The position numbers and the translations under genes are program-made. The notes below the pieces were generated by a model that saw nothing but the letters and a program-made list of their open reading frames with translations, was not told the origin of the DNA and did no database searches. Below are positions 48,729 through 59,197 of a stretch of 64,000 nucleotides of DNA, one piece after another; position 1 is the first letter of the stretch, and every line of letters begins with the position of its first letter. This DNA is from an uncultured Pelagibacteraceae bacterium (lineage in GTDB: Bacteria; Pseudomonadota; Alphaproteobacteria; Pelagibacterales; Pelagibacteraceae), in assembly GCA_902571015.1 (NCBI GenBank), contig CACGAC010000005.1:1-64000 (forward strand), read 5' to 3'.

Positions 48729-50122
48729 TACATTAATTCAGGTAATTTTTTCATCCAATTTGAGATTGTACCAGCGCCCATTCCTATGACGATTTTATTT
48801 CCATAAATATTTTGTTTGAGAAATTTTGCTAATTCAATATTATTTTTAATCATAAATAGTTTTACTTTTGAATTTTTAATTATTTCTTTTGCAAAATCAT
48901 TATAATGAAAACCTAATTTAATTTTTTCTCCCGCTGTAAAAATAGGACATAATATAATCGTGTCTGCATCTCTGAAACAGTGAGTAAATTCATTTCTTAA
49001 ATCTTTTAATCTTGATATTCTATGTGGTTGAAAAACACAGACTTTTTCACACTTATCAAAAACTTTTTTTACTCCCTCTAAAACAGATTTTATCTCAGTA
49101 GGATGATGTGCATAATCATCATAAAAATCAACTCCGTTAAATGTAAATATCTTATTAAATCTACGCTGGACACCTTTAAAGTTTTTCAGACCTTTTTTAA
49201 TATTAGAAACTGGAATTCCTACAGTAAGAGCAACTGCAATTGCTGCTGTAGAGTTTCTTATATTATGAACACCTAATAATGGGATCTGAAAGTTTTTTAA
49301 GATTGTTCTTTTTTTATTTGGTAAATTTATAGATAAGTCAAATTTTGAGAAAAGTTTGTTTTGAACTATATTTTTGATAAGAAAATTAGCATTAGACTTA
49401 ATTCCATATGTAAAAAAATTTTTATTTTTAATATCTTTACTTAATTTATTGTTAATTTTATCATCAATACAAATAAAAGTTTTTCCAAATGATGGAACTT
49501 TTTTTATAAAGTGTAGAAAATGATTTTTTAAATCCTTCATTGATTTATAAAAATCCATGTGTTCTCTATCTATGTTTGTAATAATTGAGTATGTTGGAGA
49601 AATATGAATAAAACTTCCATCTGACTCGTCTGCCTCTAATATAGACCAGTCACTCTTACCTAATTTTGCAGTGCTCTTTATGGAATTTATTATGCCTCCG
49701 TTGATTATTGTAGGATCTAACTTTGTATTTTCAAAAATAGAACTTACTAAAGATGTCGTTGTCGTTTTGCCGTGAGATCCAACTACGACAATATTTTTCA
49801 TTAAAGAAACAAGATTTGCTAACATCTTCCCTCTTTTAATTACTGGTAATTTTTTTCTTTTAGCTTCTAGTAATTCTGGATTATTTTTTTTTATCGCAGA
49901 GGAAGTCACTACAATTGTAACATCTTTTATATTTTGTTTTTTTTGACCAATAAAAATTCTAACACCCTGTTTTTTTAATTTTTCGATATTTTTGTTCTTA
50001 TTAATATCGCTACCTTGAATTTGAAAACCTTTTGCCTTCATAATCAATGCAAGACCACTCATACCTATTCCACCAATGCCTATAAAATGGATAATCTCTT
50101 TTTTAGCTAATTCAATTTTCAT
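48728..50122 (-). CDS. murC: UDP-N-acetylmuramate-L-alanine ligase
   Basis: MurC attaches L-alanine to UDP-MurNAc. The 464-residue protein opens with the Rossmann segment IHFIGIGGIGMSGLALIM, followed by the P-loop VVVGSHGKTTTTSLVSSIF (about 112-130), the central EADESDGSF and TNIDREHMDFY motifs and the C-terminal DDYAHHPTEI. All are family hallmarks. Its start lies 11 bases inside murG and its stop overlaps the murB start. Confidence 0.96.
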   Translation of the reverse strand: MKIELAKKEIIHFIGIGGIGMSGLALIMKAKGFQIQGSDINKNKNIEKLKKQGVRIFIGQKKQNIKDVTIVVTSSAIKKNNPELLEAKRKKLPVIKRGKMLANLVSLMKNIVVVGSHGKTTTTSLVSSIFENTKLDPTIINGGIINSIKSTAKLGKSDWSILEADESDGSFIHISPTYSIITNIDREHMDFYKSMKDLKNHFLHFIKKVPSFGKTFICIDDKINNKLSKDIKNKNFFTYGIKSNANFLIKNIVQNKLFSKFDLSINLPNKKRTILKNFQIPLLGVHNIRNSTAAIAVALTVGIPVSNIKKGLKNFKGVQRRFNKIFTFNGVDFYDDYAHHPTEIKSVLEGVKKVFDKCEKVCVFQPHRISRLKDLRNEFTHCFRDADTIILCPIFTAGEKIKLGFHYNDFAKEIIKNSKVKLFMIKNNIELAKFLKQNIYGNKIVIGMGAGTISNWMKKLPELM

Positions 50123-51176
50123 TTATAATTTCCAATATTTTTTGATTTATATTATTCCACGAGTTTTGGGAATTATGTTTTTCTAAGTTATTTTTTTTTA
50201 TATTATATTCGGACTTATTCATAATTATATGATTTAAAAATTTTTCTAAATTAACGTCATTAAAGTCTTTTTGATTCATAATCCAGCAGCAACCTAAATT
50301 TTGATAAAAATTTGCGTTTTCAAATTGATGATTATCTTTTGCTGAAACTAAAGGGATTGTTAGGAACGGTTTATTCATGATTGATAATTCTGCTAAGGTA
50401 GATGCACCAGCACGCGTAATACATAGGTCTGATTGATTTATCAAATCTGACAAATTTTCCTCAAAATCAAAAATGGTATTTTCTATTTTAGCCTCATCAT
50501 AAATACTTCTTAATTGATCAGTATTACTTTTATGAGTTTGTTGAATGATTTTAATTTTATTTTTTTTCGACAAATTTACGATTACATTTTTTACCACATT
50601 GTCAAAAATCTTTGCTCCTTGACTGCCACCAACAACCAAAAGACAGAATGCTTTATTTTCTGTTTTAATTTCTTTTTTCTCATAAAAATTTTTTTTAACT
50701 AGTGGAGTTATTATTTGAATTTTATGTTTAAGTTTTTCAGGAAAGTTTTTTAAACTTTCCGTATAAGTAAAAATTTTTTTACAAAAACCTAAAAAGAGTC
50801 TGTTTGCTCTACCTAAAACAATATTGGGTTCAAGTAGGTATATCTTTATTCCTAATAATTTTGCACCAAAACAAACAGGTAATGACATATATCCTCCTGT
50901 TGAAAAAACGATATTAATCTTATTTTTTTTCAATAATAAAACTGTTTTAATCACCAAATAAATTACTTGGAATATTTTAAATATAAAAAATATATTAAGA
51001 TTTAATTTAGGAGTATTTATCAAAATAATATCATTTTTTTCATCATCTAGATATTTCAGCCCTCTTGTGTCAGTAGAAATAAAAACATTAAAATTTGAAT
51101 GCAAATGTTCACTTAGAATTTTTGCTGGCACTACATGTCCCCCTGATCCTCCTGTTGAAATCAATATATTTTTCAT
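50112..51176 (-). CDS. murG: Lipid II synthase, UDP-GlcNAc transferase MurG
   Basis: MurG adds GlcNAc to lipid I at the inner face of the membrane. The 354-residue protein has the N-terminal GGSGGHVVPAKILSEHL loop (about 9-25), the second glycine-rich loop VVGGSQGAKIFDNVV (about 187-201), and the UDP-GlcNAc-binding CITRAGASTLAELSIMNKPFLTIPL near residue 253. These are canonical. It overlaps ftsW by four bases (ATGA) and murC by 11. Confidence 0.96.
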   Translation of the reverse strand: MKNILISTGGSGGHVVPAKILSEHLHSNFNVFISTDTRGLKYLDDEKNDIILINTPKLNLNIFFIFKIFQVIYLVIKTVLLLKKNKINIVFSTGGYMSLPVCFGAKLLGIKIYLLEPNIVLGRANRLFLGFCKKIFTYTESLKNFPEKLKHKIQIITPLVKKNFYEKKEIKTENKAFCLLVVGGSQGAKIFDNVVKNVIVNLSKKNKIKIIQQTHKSNTDQLRSIYDEAKIENTIFDFEENLSDLINQSDLCITRAGASTLAELSIMNKPFLTIPLVSAKDNHQFENANFYQNLGCCWIMNQKDFNDVNLEKFLNHIIMNKSEYNIKKNNLEKHNSQNSWNNINQKILEIINEN

Positions 51177-52300
51177 TCAGTTACTTTTCTTTTTGTTAGA
51201 TTCAAAATTATACCAGACATTATAGAAATACTTATAATCGATGAACCCCCATAACTTAAAAATGGTAAAGTCATTCCTGTAGTTGGGAATAATCTAATAT
51301 TTACTCCTATGTGAATCATTGCTTGCATGAGTATTAAGCTAATAGATCCAGTTAAGATTAGTTTGATCTTTTTGTCATTTTCTTTGTAAACTTTTTTCAG
51401 AACTGAAAATATTAATACTAGGTAGGTTAATAAAATTAACATTATGAAGATTACTCCAAACTCTTCCGAAATTACTGAAATAATGTAATCTGTATGAGCT
51501 TCAGGGACTCTGTTTTTTAATGTTCCCTCTCCAATGCCTTTTCCAAAAAAACCTCCACTTATTATAGCTTCTAATGCTTTATCTGATTGAAAATTATGAG
51601 TACCCATTTCAGGATTAAAAAAAGAAAATAATCTATCTTTTATGTATTTAAATTGTGGAAAGAAACTAATGATAGATGCTATCGTGGCTAGAGAGATAAA
51701 AAAAACTAAGCTCAAAAAAAATATACTAATACCAGAAATAAAAATCAAAACTAACCAACTAAAACCGATTAAAAGAGTTTGACCAATATCTGGTTGAAGT
51801 ATTAAAAGAGTTGATATCATTATAGTTAACAAAAAAGATAAAAAGTATTTCAAATTAAAATTAGTATATTTTTGAGAGCAAATTATCATACTCATTACCA
51901 CTATTAAAAAAGGCTTTACAAACTCAATAGGTTGTATTCTTGGCAATACCAACAAATCAATCCATCTCTTGGAACCCTTAATCTCTACTCCAATTATAGG
52001 AACCAGGAACAACAAAACTAATGATAAACAGAAAAATATTAGTGAAATTCTATAAATTTCTTTTTCAGGTATAAAAGATAAAATTAAAATTAAAAAAAAG
52101 CCAAAAAAAACAAAAACTGTATGTTTAAAAAAAAAGAAATAAGTATTCGTATCTAATTTATCTGATGCAATTAGGGAAGTTGATACTAGTGAGAAGAATA
52201 AACCCACCAAAAATAAAATTAAGATCAATGATAGAATAGGTTTATCAATACTTTTCCACCATTGATAAAAAGAAATATAACTAAATAATTTTTCTTTCAT
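51173..52300 (-). CDS. ftsW: Division SEDS glycosyltransferase FtsW
   Basis: FtsW polymerises septal glycan with FtsI. The 375-residue membrane protein has about ten helices, the IQPDIGQTLLIG (about 182-193) and GKGIGEGTLKNRVPEAHTDYIISV segments and the C-terminal PFLSYGGSSIISISIMSGI typical of SEDS. Its place inside the mur cluster, between murD and murG, assigns it to division, as opposed to rodA at 15428-16552. It overlaps murD by 20 bases. Confidence 0.95.
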   Translation of the reverse strand: MKEKLFSYISFYQWWKSIDKPILSLILILFLVGLFFSLVSTSLIASDKLDTNTYFFFFKHTVFVFFGFFLILILSFIPEKEIYRISLIFFCLSLVLLFLVPIIGVEIKGSKRWIDLLVLPRIQPIEFVKPFLIVVMSMIICSQKYTNFNLKYFLSFLLTIMISTLLILQPDIGQTLLIGFSWLVLIFISGISIFFLSLVFFISLATIASIISFFPQFKYIKDRLFSFFNPEMGTHNFQSDKALEAIISGGFFGKGIGEGTLKNRVPEAHTDYIISVISEEFGVIFIMLILLTYLVLIFSVLKKVYKENDKKIKLILTGSISLILMQAMIHIGVNIRLFPTTGMTLPFLSYGGSSIISISIMSGIILNLTKRKVTE

Positions 52301-53591
52301 TAATATATCTTTTTATCAACTTATTAAAATATGATCCTCTTTCCTCAAAATTTTTAAAACTATCAAATGATGCAGAGGCTGGACTAAATAAGATTGTATT
52401 ATTTGAGTGTTTCTTTTTATGAATATTCTTAAAAATTGCTGATACTGCAAGATTTAAATTTTTAAAAGTTTTAAGTTCCGCATTTTTCTTTAAATCTTTT
52501 GAAAATTTTTTAAGGTTTTTACCAAAGACATAAATCTTAATATTTCTAAAATATTTTTTTGATAACGATATTTTGTCATCTTTTTTTGGAATACCACCAA
52601 TTAACCAATGAATATTTTTGTACATTTCTAGTAATTCTTTTGAAGAAGAATAACTTGTTGATTTAGAATCATTAATGATGATTAATTTATTTTTGTTATA
52701 AATAATTTTCTGCCTATAATTCAATCCTTTGAATTTATTTATGCTTTTTAATAATTTATTTGGTTTTACATTAAATTTTTTTATCATTTCTAAAACAAAT
52801 GAGAGATTTGCTTGATTTGATCTTGATAAAAAATATTTGTTTCTAATTTTTTTTAAAATTAGATTGTTCAATTTTGTATCTACATTTACCAATTTTAATT
52901 TAGGCTTTATTGTTTTTATTCTTTTTTGAATTAAACGATCATTTTTATTTACAAATCCAATTGCTCCTCTTTTTCGATTATTAAAAATTTTAAATTTTGC
53001 CTCTATATAATTTTTTAAATTACCATGTCTCTCCAAATGATCTGGCTCAATATTAAGGATAGCGGCAAATTTTGATGAAAAAATTTTACTATACTCTAAT
53101 TGGTAGGATGAAGCCTCAATAACGAAAATTGTTTTTTTTGAGATCTTATTTATAGATAGTATTGGTGTACCAATATTCCCTGCTAATCTTACGTCTTTTT
53201 TTTGATCTTTTAAGATATCATATAGAAGTTTGCATGTGGTGGACTTTCCGTTTGTGCCAGTTATTGTTAATGAGACATTTTTATAAAATGAGTAAAAAAC
53301 ATCTAGATCTGTATAGATATTCTTATTTTTTTTTCTAAGTAAATTTTTTAACTTACATTTTTTTATATCAATTCCTGGGCTTAATATAATTATATCAAAT
53401 TTGGTTTTTAATAATTTTTTAAAATTGAGAGTTTTTTTTTTAATCGACTTATTTATTTTAAGATTTGGGTTATCATCAAATAAATAAACATCATTTTTAT
53501 TTCTTAAAAAATTGAATGACGAAAGTCCACTTTTTCCTAATCCATAAATTAAAATTTTTTTATTAAAGAAAATTTGTGAATTATCACTCAT
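52281..53591 (-). CDS. murD: UDP-N-acetylmuramoyl-L-alanine-D-glutamate ligase
   Basis: MurD adds D-glutamate. From the chosen start the protein has 436 residues. The N-terminal domain shows KILIYGLGKSGLSSFNFL, the P-loop is LTITGTNGKSTTCKLLYD, and the central motifs EASSYQLEY and NIEPDHLERHG are family-typical; the C-terminal INDSKSTSY motif is also present. I chose the ATG at 53591 (MSDNSQIFF), which overlaps the mraY stop by one base (TAATG); the longer frame from 53648 would reach into mraY and adds no homologous residues. Confidence 0.95.
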   Translation of the reverse strand: MSDNSQIFFNKKILIYGLGKSGLSSFNFLRNKNDVYLFDDNPNLKINKSIKKKTLNFKKLLKTKFDIIILSPGIDIKKCKLKNLLRKKNKNIYTDLDVFYSFYKNVSLTITGTNGKSTTCKLLYDILKDQKKDVRLAGNIGTPILSINKISKKTIFVIEASSYQLEYSKIFSSKFAAILNIEPDHLERHGNLKNYIEAKFKIFNNRKRGAIGFVNKNDRLIQKRIKTIKPKLKLVNVDTKLNNLILKKIRNKYFLSRSNQANLSFVLEMIKKFNVKPNKLLKSINKFKGLNYRQKIIYNKNKLIIINDSKSTSYSSSKELLEMYKNIHWLIGGIPKKDDKISLSKKYFRNIKIYVFGKNLKKFSKDLKKNAELKTFKNLNLAVSAIFKNIHKKKHSNNTILFSPASASFDSFKNFEERGSYFNKLIKRYINERKII

Positions 53592-54676
53592 TATCTTAGT
53601 TTTAATGTAGCAAGTCCTATCATTGCTAAAATAATAGAAATTATCCAAAATCTAATTACAACTGTTGATTCAGGCCAACCTTTCTTCTCAAAATGATGGT
53701 GGATTGGTGCCATTTTAAAAACTCTTTTACCAGTAAGTTTAAATGATATTACTTGCACAATCACTGAAACTGCTTCAAGAACAAATAAACCTCCAGTAAT
53801 TGCTAAAACTATTTCATGTTTTGTTATTATACCAACTGCTCCTAGAGAGCCACCCAAAGACAAAGATCCAGTATCTCCCATAAAAATTTTTGCTGGAGGT
53901 GCGTTGAACCATAAAAAGCCTAAGCAAGAGCCAATGATAGCTCCACAAAAAATTGAAACTTCCCCAGTTCCCTCTATGTAAGGAATTTGTAAATAAGTTG
54001 AGAATAAAATGTTTCCTGTAACATAACTTATAAATGCAAAACAAGCTGCAACAAGTATAACAGGCACTGTTGCTAACCCATCTAATCCATCAGTGAGATT
54101 TACAGCATTCGATGAACCAATAATTACAAATATTGAAAAAGGTATAAAAAACCATCCGAGATTAATGATGAGGTTTTTAAAAAAAGGAAAGTATAGATTA
54201 GTTAAATCTTGATAGTCATTAAAGTAAACATAAAAACTAACACCAATTATTGCTAGTATTATTTGAAAGGTTAATTTTAACTTTGATGAGATACCTGAAG
54301 AGTTACTGTACTTTATTTTTTTATAATCATCGAATGCCCCAAGCAAACCAAAAGAAATTGCGATATATAAACAAAATAAAACATTTAAATTTGATAAATC
54401 AGCCCAGAATAGTACTGATATTAACAAACCAATCAAAATAATTACTCCACCCATAGTCGGAGTTCCTATTTTCTTAACTATATGATTTTCTGGACCATCA
54501 TTACGGATAGGATTTAAAATTTTTTGTTTTGAAAAAAATTTTATAAAAGTTCCTCCAATAATTAAAACTATAATTAATGAAGTAAAAAAAGACAAACCAG
54601 TCCTAAATGTTAGATATTTAAATACATTTAAAAAACTGAAACTATCAACAAAATTTAGTAAAAATTGATAAAGCAT
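53591..54676 (-). CDS. mraY: Phospho-N-acetylmuramoyl-pentapeptide transferase MraY
   Basis: MraY makes lipid I by transferring phospho-MurNAc-pentapeptide to undecaprenyl phosphate. The 361-residue membrane protein carries the acidic active-site motifs GAFDDYKK, NAVNLTDGLDGLA, IFMGDTGSLSLGG and the loop MAPIHHHFEKKGWPES. About ten helices are expected. It starts directly after the murE-murF stop (no gap) and shares one base with murD. Full length. Confidence 0.97.
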   Translation of the reverse strand: MLYQFLLNFVDSFSFLNVFKYLTFRTGLSFFTSLIIVLIIGGTFIKFFSKQKILNPIRNDGPENHIVKKIGTPTMGGVIILIGLLISVLFWADLSNLNVLFCLYIAISFGLLGAFDDYKKIKYSNSSGISSKLKLTFQIILAIIGVSFYVYFNDYQDLTNLYFPFFKNLIINLGWFFIPFSIFVIIGSSNAVNLTDGLDGLATVPVILVAACFAFISYVTGNILFSTYLQIPYIEGTGEVSIFCGAIIGSCLGFLWFNAPPAKIFMGDTGSLSLGGSLGAVGIITKHEIVLAITGGLFVLEAVSVIVQVISFKLTGKRVFKMAPIHHHFEKKGWPESTVVIRFWIISIILAMIGLATLKLR

Positions 54677-57520
54677 TTAATTTAAACCCTTCAAGTTTTT
54701 TACTATACTGTTGAAACCTGTCGCATTTGAGGCTTTTATCATTAAATAATCATTATTATTGAAATCTTTCTTAATTAATTCAAAAATTCCTGATTTATTT
54801 TCTAAAATTCTTCCTCTTTTTACTTTCACAATATTATAGAATATTTCTCTTACCATTTTTCCCATAACAAATACTTTATCAATATTTGTCTCGTTTATTA
54901 AAGGAACTATTGATTGGTGAAGTTTTTTTGAATGTGAACCAAGTTCCATCATATCTCCAAGCAAAAGATATTTACGATATTTTTTTGTATCTATATTGTC
55001 ATAATTTTTTAAGGCTGATTTTAAAGATAGAGGATTAGAATTATAACTTTCATCAATTAAGTTTATTTTTTTTTTACCTATCTTTATTGTAAAATGATCT
55101 CCTCTTCCTGCTGGACTTCTAAAATCTAAGAAAATTTTTTCATTAAGTTTAAGCACATCTTTGTAAATACTTATTACACTTAAAGCGCTTAAAATATTAT
55201 AAATATTACTTTGAAAATTATTAGAAATTATAAAATATTTAAACTTATCATTAAGTTTAACTTTAATTTTAAATGCCTTTTTAACTTTTTTAATATTAAA
55301 CAACTTAACATTTGCTTTTTTAGTTTTAATCCCAAAAGAAATCACATTAATATTATTATTTTCAGCAATTTTTTTATGTAATTTGAAAAAACTATCATCA
55401 GCATTCAAGACAACAAAACCATTGGGTAATATATTTTTAATTATCTCTGCTTTAGCTAAAGCAATTTGTTTGATATTTTTGAAATTTTTTGCATGTGCAT
55501 AATTTACGTTAGTTATTAAGCCAACATTCGGTTTTATAATATTTGTTAAATTATCTATTTCCCCTTTTTTATCCATACCAACCTCTAAAACTCCAAATTC
55601 ATCACTATGTTTTAAATTAAGTAAACTTAATGGAACTCCAAATTTATTGTTATATGATTTTGGAGAAATACTAACACTAGAAATCTTTCCTAACACATTG
55701 CCCAATAATTCTTTGACAGTTGTTTTTCCACAACTTCCTGTAATAGCTATAATATTTGTATCGATATTTTGTCTAAATATTTTTGAAATTTCAGTCATAA
55801 ATTTTAATGTATTTCTTACTTTTATCTGACGTTTGCTATTAAATTTATTTTGAACTTTATTTACTACAACTAATGATGCTTTATTTTTAAATGCCTCTCC
55901 AATATATTTATTTCCATCATTTTTTTTTCCTTTAATAGCAAAAAAGATATCATTCTTATTTACCTCTTTAGAGTTAATTCTTGCTTTATCTGCTTTTACT
56001 AAAGGGATTTTACTTTTGATTTTCGATAATTCTTTAATAATGTTAATTTTAAAGTTTTTTGATAAGTTTGTATTCTTAAGTTTAATACAATCTAAAATAA
56101 TTTTTTTATCTGAAAAATAAATTTTCTTTTTACCAAAATCTTGAGTTTTCTCATGACCTTTTCCAGCAACCAACAAAATATCACCTGTATTTAAATTTTT
56201 TATGGCCTCAGAAATAGCTTTTTTTCTATCAGGAATTTCTTTTATCGAAGTGTCTTGAATACCCTTTTTAATATCATCTCTTATTTTTCTTGGATTTTCA
56301 AATCTAGGATTATCATCTGTTAAATAAATTTCGTTAGAATAATCACATGCAATCTTTCCCATTTTAAATCTTTTATTTTGATCTCTATTTCCACCACAAC
56401 CAAAGAGTAAAATTATTTTTTTATTTGGAAATTGCTCTTTAAGGTTTGAAAGACATATTCTAAGTGCATCTGGTGTGTGTGCATAATCAAGTATTACTTT
56501 AGACCTATTTTTGATTTTACCTATTTTTTCAAGTCTTCCATCTATTGGCTTAAGTTGTGATAAAACATTTAGAATCTTGATTAAACTTATATTGCTATTT
56601 TTTGCTCCAATAATCGCCATTAAAATATTTTTTAATTGTATTTTTCCAATAAGATTTAAATTTATTTCTCTTGTAAGATTATAGTATCTAATTTTTAATA
56701 TTTGTTTCTCACCTCTATAACTATGAGATAAAATTTGAAATTGATTTTTGCTATTATTTAAAACCTGCAATTTCAATTTTCTAGAAATTGCGATTTTTTT
56801 TATTCTTTTAAATTCTGGTAATGTTTCATCTGTTATTACACTTCCTTTCTTTTCTATCAAATTTTCAAAGAGGTACAGTTTGGCTTTAAAATATTCTTTA
56901 AAGTTTTTATGATAATCTAGGTGATCTTGAGATAAATTTGTGAAAATACCAGATGAAAACTTTAGACCATCCAACCTATGTTGAATTAGACCATGGCTGG
57001 ATGCCTCCATAATTACGTTATTAATTTTTTGAGATTTTAATTTAGATAATATTTGTCCCATTCGAATTGGGTCTATCGTAGTATTTTGTAAATTTCGTCT
57101 TATATTTTTCGATTTTACACCTAATGTTCCGATTGAGGCGACTTTTATTTTATTAAGTTTTAACAATTGAAAATAAAAATCTGAAACAGATGATTTTCCA
57201 TTTGTTCCAGTTACAGCAATTAAATTATTTGGTTTATTCTTATAAATTTTAAAAGCGATTTCTGCTAAAAGTTTTCTTATATTTTTAGTATGAATGAATA
57301 AAATATCCTTTTGAGGATTTGTAATTCTTTTCTCGCTTATAATAATTTTAGAGCCTTTTTTTATTGCAATAGAAATGAATTTATTTCCATCAAAATTATT
57401 CCCTTTTATAGCAAAAAAAATATTATCTTTTTTAATATCTTTTGAATTGAATGAAATCCCTGAGAAAAAAATTTTTTTTTTACTATTATCTATATTGGTA
57501 AAATAATTGCCTAATAACAT
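54677..57520 (-). CDS. murE-murF: Fused MurE-MurF peptidoglycan ligase
   Basis: One uninterrupted 947-residue frame carries two complete Mur ligases. Residues about 1-480 are MurE: P-loop TGTNGKS (104-110), EASSHGL, and DNPR (403-406), the motif that marks meso-diaminopimelate as substrate. Residues about 490-947 are MurF: substrate domain RINSKEVNKNDIFFAIKG, P-loop ITGSCGKTT (593-601), LEVGMDKKGEID and LIDESYNSNPLSLKSAL. No stop, start-site or frameshift lies between, and the junction (about 480-500) is only some 20 polar residues. The fused enzyme would add DAP and then D-Ala-D-Ala in succession. Such fusions are known in some bacteria. It lies 2 bases after ftsI. Confidence 0.95.
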   Translation of the reverse strand: MLLGNYFTNIDNSKKKIFFSGISFNSKDIKKDNIFFAIKGNNFDGNKFISIAIKKGSKIIISEKRITNPQKDILFIHTKNIRKLLAEIAFKIYKNKPNNLIAVTGTNGKSSVSDFYFQLLKLNKIKVASIGTLGVKSKNIRRNLQNTTIDPIRMGQILSKLKSQKINNVIMEASSHGLIQHRLDGLKFSSGIFTNLSQDHLDYHKNFKEYFKAKLYLFENLIEKKGSVITDETLPEFKRIKKIAISRKLKLQVLNNSKNQFQILSHSYRGEKQILKIRYYNLTREINLNLIGKIQLKNILMAIIGAKNSNISLIKILNVLSQLKPIDGRLEKIGKIKNRSKVILDYAHTPDALRICLSNLKEQFPNKKIILLFGCGGNRDQNKRFKMGKIACDYSNEIYLTDDNPRFENPRKIRDDIKKGIQDTSIKEIPDRKKAISEAIKNLNTGDILLVAGKGHEKTQDFGKKKIYFSDKKIILDCIKLKNTNLSKNFKINIIKELSKIKSKIPLVKADKARINSKEVNKNDIFFAIKGKKNDGNKYIGEAFKNKASLVVVNKVQNKFNSKRQIKVRNTLKFMTEISKIFRQNIDTNIIAITGSCGKTTVKELLGNVLGKISSVSISPKSYNNKFGVPLSLLNLKHSDEFGVLEVGMDKKGEIDNLTNIIKPNVGLITNVNYAHAKNFKNIKQIALAKAEIIKNILPNGFVVLNADDSFFKLHKKIAENNNINVISFGIKTKKANVKLFNIKKVKKAFKIKVKLNDKFKYFIISNNFQSNIYNILSALSVISIYKDVLKLNEKIFLDFRSPAGRGDHFTIKIGKKKINLIDESYNSNPLSLKSALKNYDNIDTKKYRKYLLLGDMMELGSHSKKLHQSIVPLINETNIDKVFVMGKMVREIFYNIVKVKRGRILENKSGIFELIKKDFNNNDYLMIKASNATGFNSIVKNLKGLN

Positions 57521-57522
57521 TG

Positions 57523-59193
57523 TTAATTAATTTGCGCGTATTTTGTGGCTAAAATAGGCCCAATCTTTTCTATAATTTGACCAACAACTTCAACTGAAGT
57601 CCAACCCGCAGTATTAAAAGGAGTTCCTTTGTATTTTATTCCTGATCCATCTCTATAATTATAAACGTACTCACTATTTGTTTTAGGCTCATCCAACATC
57701 ACAACTAAGCTAAACTTAGGATTTGAGGCTGGAAATACTGAAGCAAAAGTATTAATTTTTTTTCGGGAATATCCACCCTCTAAAATTTTTTCTGCGGTAC
57801 CAGTTTTCCCTGCAACCTCATAACCTTCTACATTAGCTAGAGTTGCTGTACCTTCTTTTGTAGTTACAATTTTTCTTAATATTGAAACAAGATTTGATGA
57901 AACATTTTCCTCTAAAATTCTTTCTCCTTTAACATATTTTTCTTTTTTTATAAGAGTTGGATTGATCCTAAAACCACCGTTAGCAATAGTAGAGTAAGCG
58001 CTAGTTAATTGCAAAATTGTAGTAGTTATTCCATGTCCATATGAGGTAGTTGCAAGTTTACATTTTCCCCAATTAAAGGATATTGGTTTACCCATTTCTT
58101 CTATGTCAAATTGTATTGAGTCAATTAAGTCGAGATCATTTAAAAATTTTTTATATTTTTCAATCCCAATTGCCTGGCCAATTCTTACTGAACCTATGTT
58201 TCCTGAGCGGATTAATATCTCTTCAGCAGTTAAGTTGGGAGGAATTTTTTTGTCGTATTCACTTATTGTATTTTTTCCACAGGTAATACTTTTTTCTAAA
58301 TTTTTAAATTTAGTATTATTTTCTATTATTTTTTCATTTAGGGCGGCTGCTAAGGTAAAAGTTTTAAAAACAGAGCCCAATTCATAAACACCTTTAGTTG
58401 CTCTATTGATATAATTCACATCTGTAATATTTTGTCTTTGATTTGGGTCAAAATCAGGCAGTGAAATTATTGATAATACCTCACCATTATTAATATTCAT
58501 TAAAATTGAGGCACTACCCTTAGTTTTGAATATTTTATTAAATCTTAATAACTCTTCTCTTATTAGAAACTGAATATCTTTATCGACAGTGAGTTGAATA
58601 GATTTATCATCTTTTTTTAAATCAAAATCTAGCGATTTCTCTAACCCAGAAATTCCCAAGTTATCATCATTAATTTGTCCAATTATATGACTAAATAAAT
58701 TTTTTTGAGGATAAACTCTTGTAAGATTTTCATGTGGTTTGATTGATTTATCACCTAACATCATAATTTTTTCATAATTCTCCTCTGAAATTTTTTTTTC
58801 AAACCAAAAAAATTTATTTTTTGAAAGTTTAGAATTAATTAAATCATAATCTTTATCAGGAAAAATATATTTTAGGTTAAGTAATAATTTTTTTTTATCT
58901 ATCGCTTCAATTGGATTAATTCCAATATCAATAGAATTAACAGTTTTTGCTAAAAAATGATTATTTCGATCTAAAATATTTGCTCTCTGAATTTTTTTAA
59001 AAGAGCCATAATTTTTTAAAATATTGGAATTTAAATCTCTTGATCCCAGATGAGTAAGATGAATACAATAAATTAAAGAAATTAAGAAAAAAATAAAAAA
59101 AATAAATGCAACTCTATTAAACTTAATATCAAAGTTTTTTTTGTCATTTTTAAATACAGATTCTTCTTTGTTTTCTTGGAGAATAAACTTCAT
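57523..59193 (-). CDS. ftsI: Septal penicillin-binding protein 3
   Basis: FtsI is the septal transpeptidase that works with FtsW. The 556-residue protein has a cytoplasmic basic tail, one membrane helix (about 27-44), an N-terminal pedestal domain with ANILDRNNHFLAKTV, and the transpeptidase motifs SVFK (274-277, Ser274 nucleophile), SGN (330-332) and KTG (463-465). The position between ftsL and the murE part of the cluster separates it from mrdA. It starts four bases after ftsL. Confidence 0.95.
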   Translation of the reverse strand: MKFILQENKEESVFKNDKKNFDIKFNRVAFIFFIFFLISLIYCIHLTHLGSRDLNSNILKNYGSFKKIQRANILDRNNHFLAKTVNSIDIGINPIEAIDKKKLLLNLKYIFPDKDYDLINSKLSKNKFFWFEKKISEENYEKIMMLGDKSIKPHENLTRVYPQKNLFSHIIGQINDDNLGISGLEKSLDFDLKKDDKSIQLTVDKDIQFLIREELLRFNKIFKTKGSASILMNINNGEVLSIISLPDFDPNQRQNITDVNYINRATKGVYELGSVFKTFTLAAALNEKIIENNTKFKNLEKSITCGKNTISEYDKKIPPNLTAEEILIRSGNIGSVRIGQAIGIEKYKKFLNDLDLIDSIQFDIEEMGKPISFNWGKCKLATTSYGHGITTTILQLTSAYSTIANGGFRINPTLIKKEKYVKGERILEENVSSNLVSILRKIVTTKEGTATLANVEGYEVAGKTGTAEKILEGGYSRKKINTFASVFPASNPKFSLVVMLDEPKTNSEYVYNYRDGSGIKYKGTPFNTAGWTSVEVVGQIIEKIGPILATKYAQIN

Positions 59194-59197
59194 AATA

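Noticed and set aside
53592-53648. Longer murD start reaching into mraY
   Set aside because: The added residues do not fit the MurD N-terminus, and the ATG at 53591 overlaps the mraY stop in the TAATG manner used elsewhere in the window.
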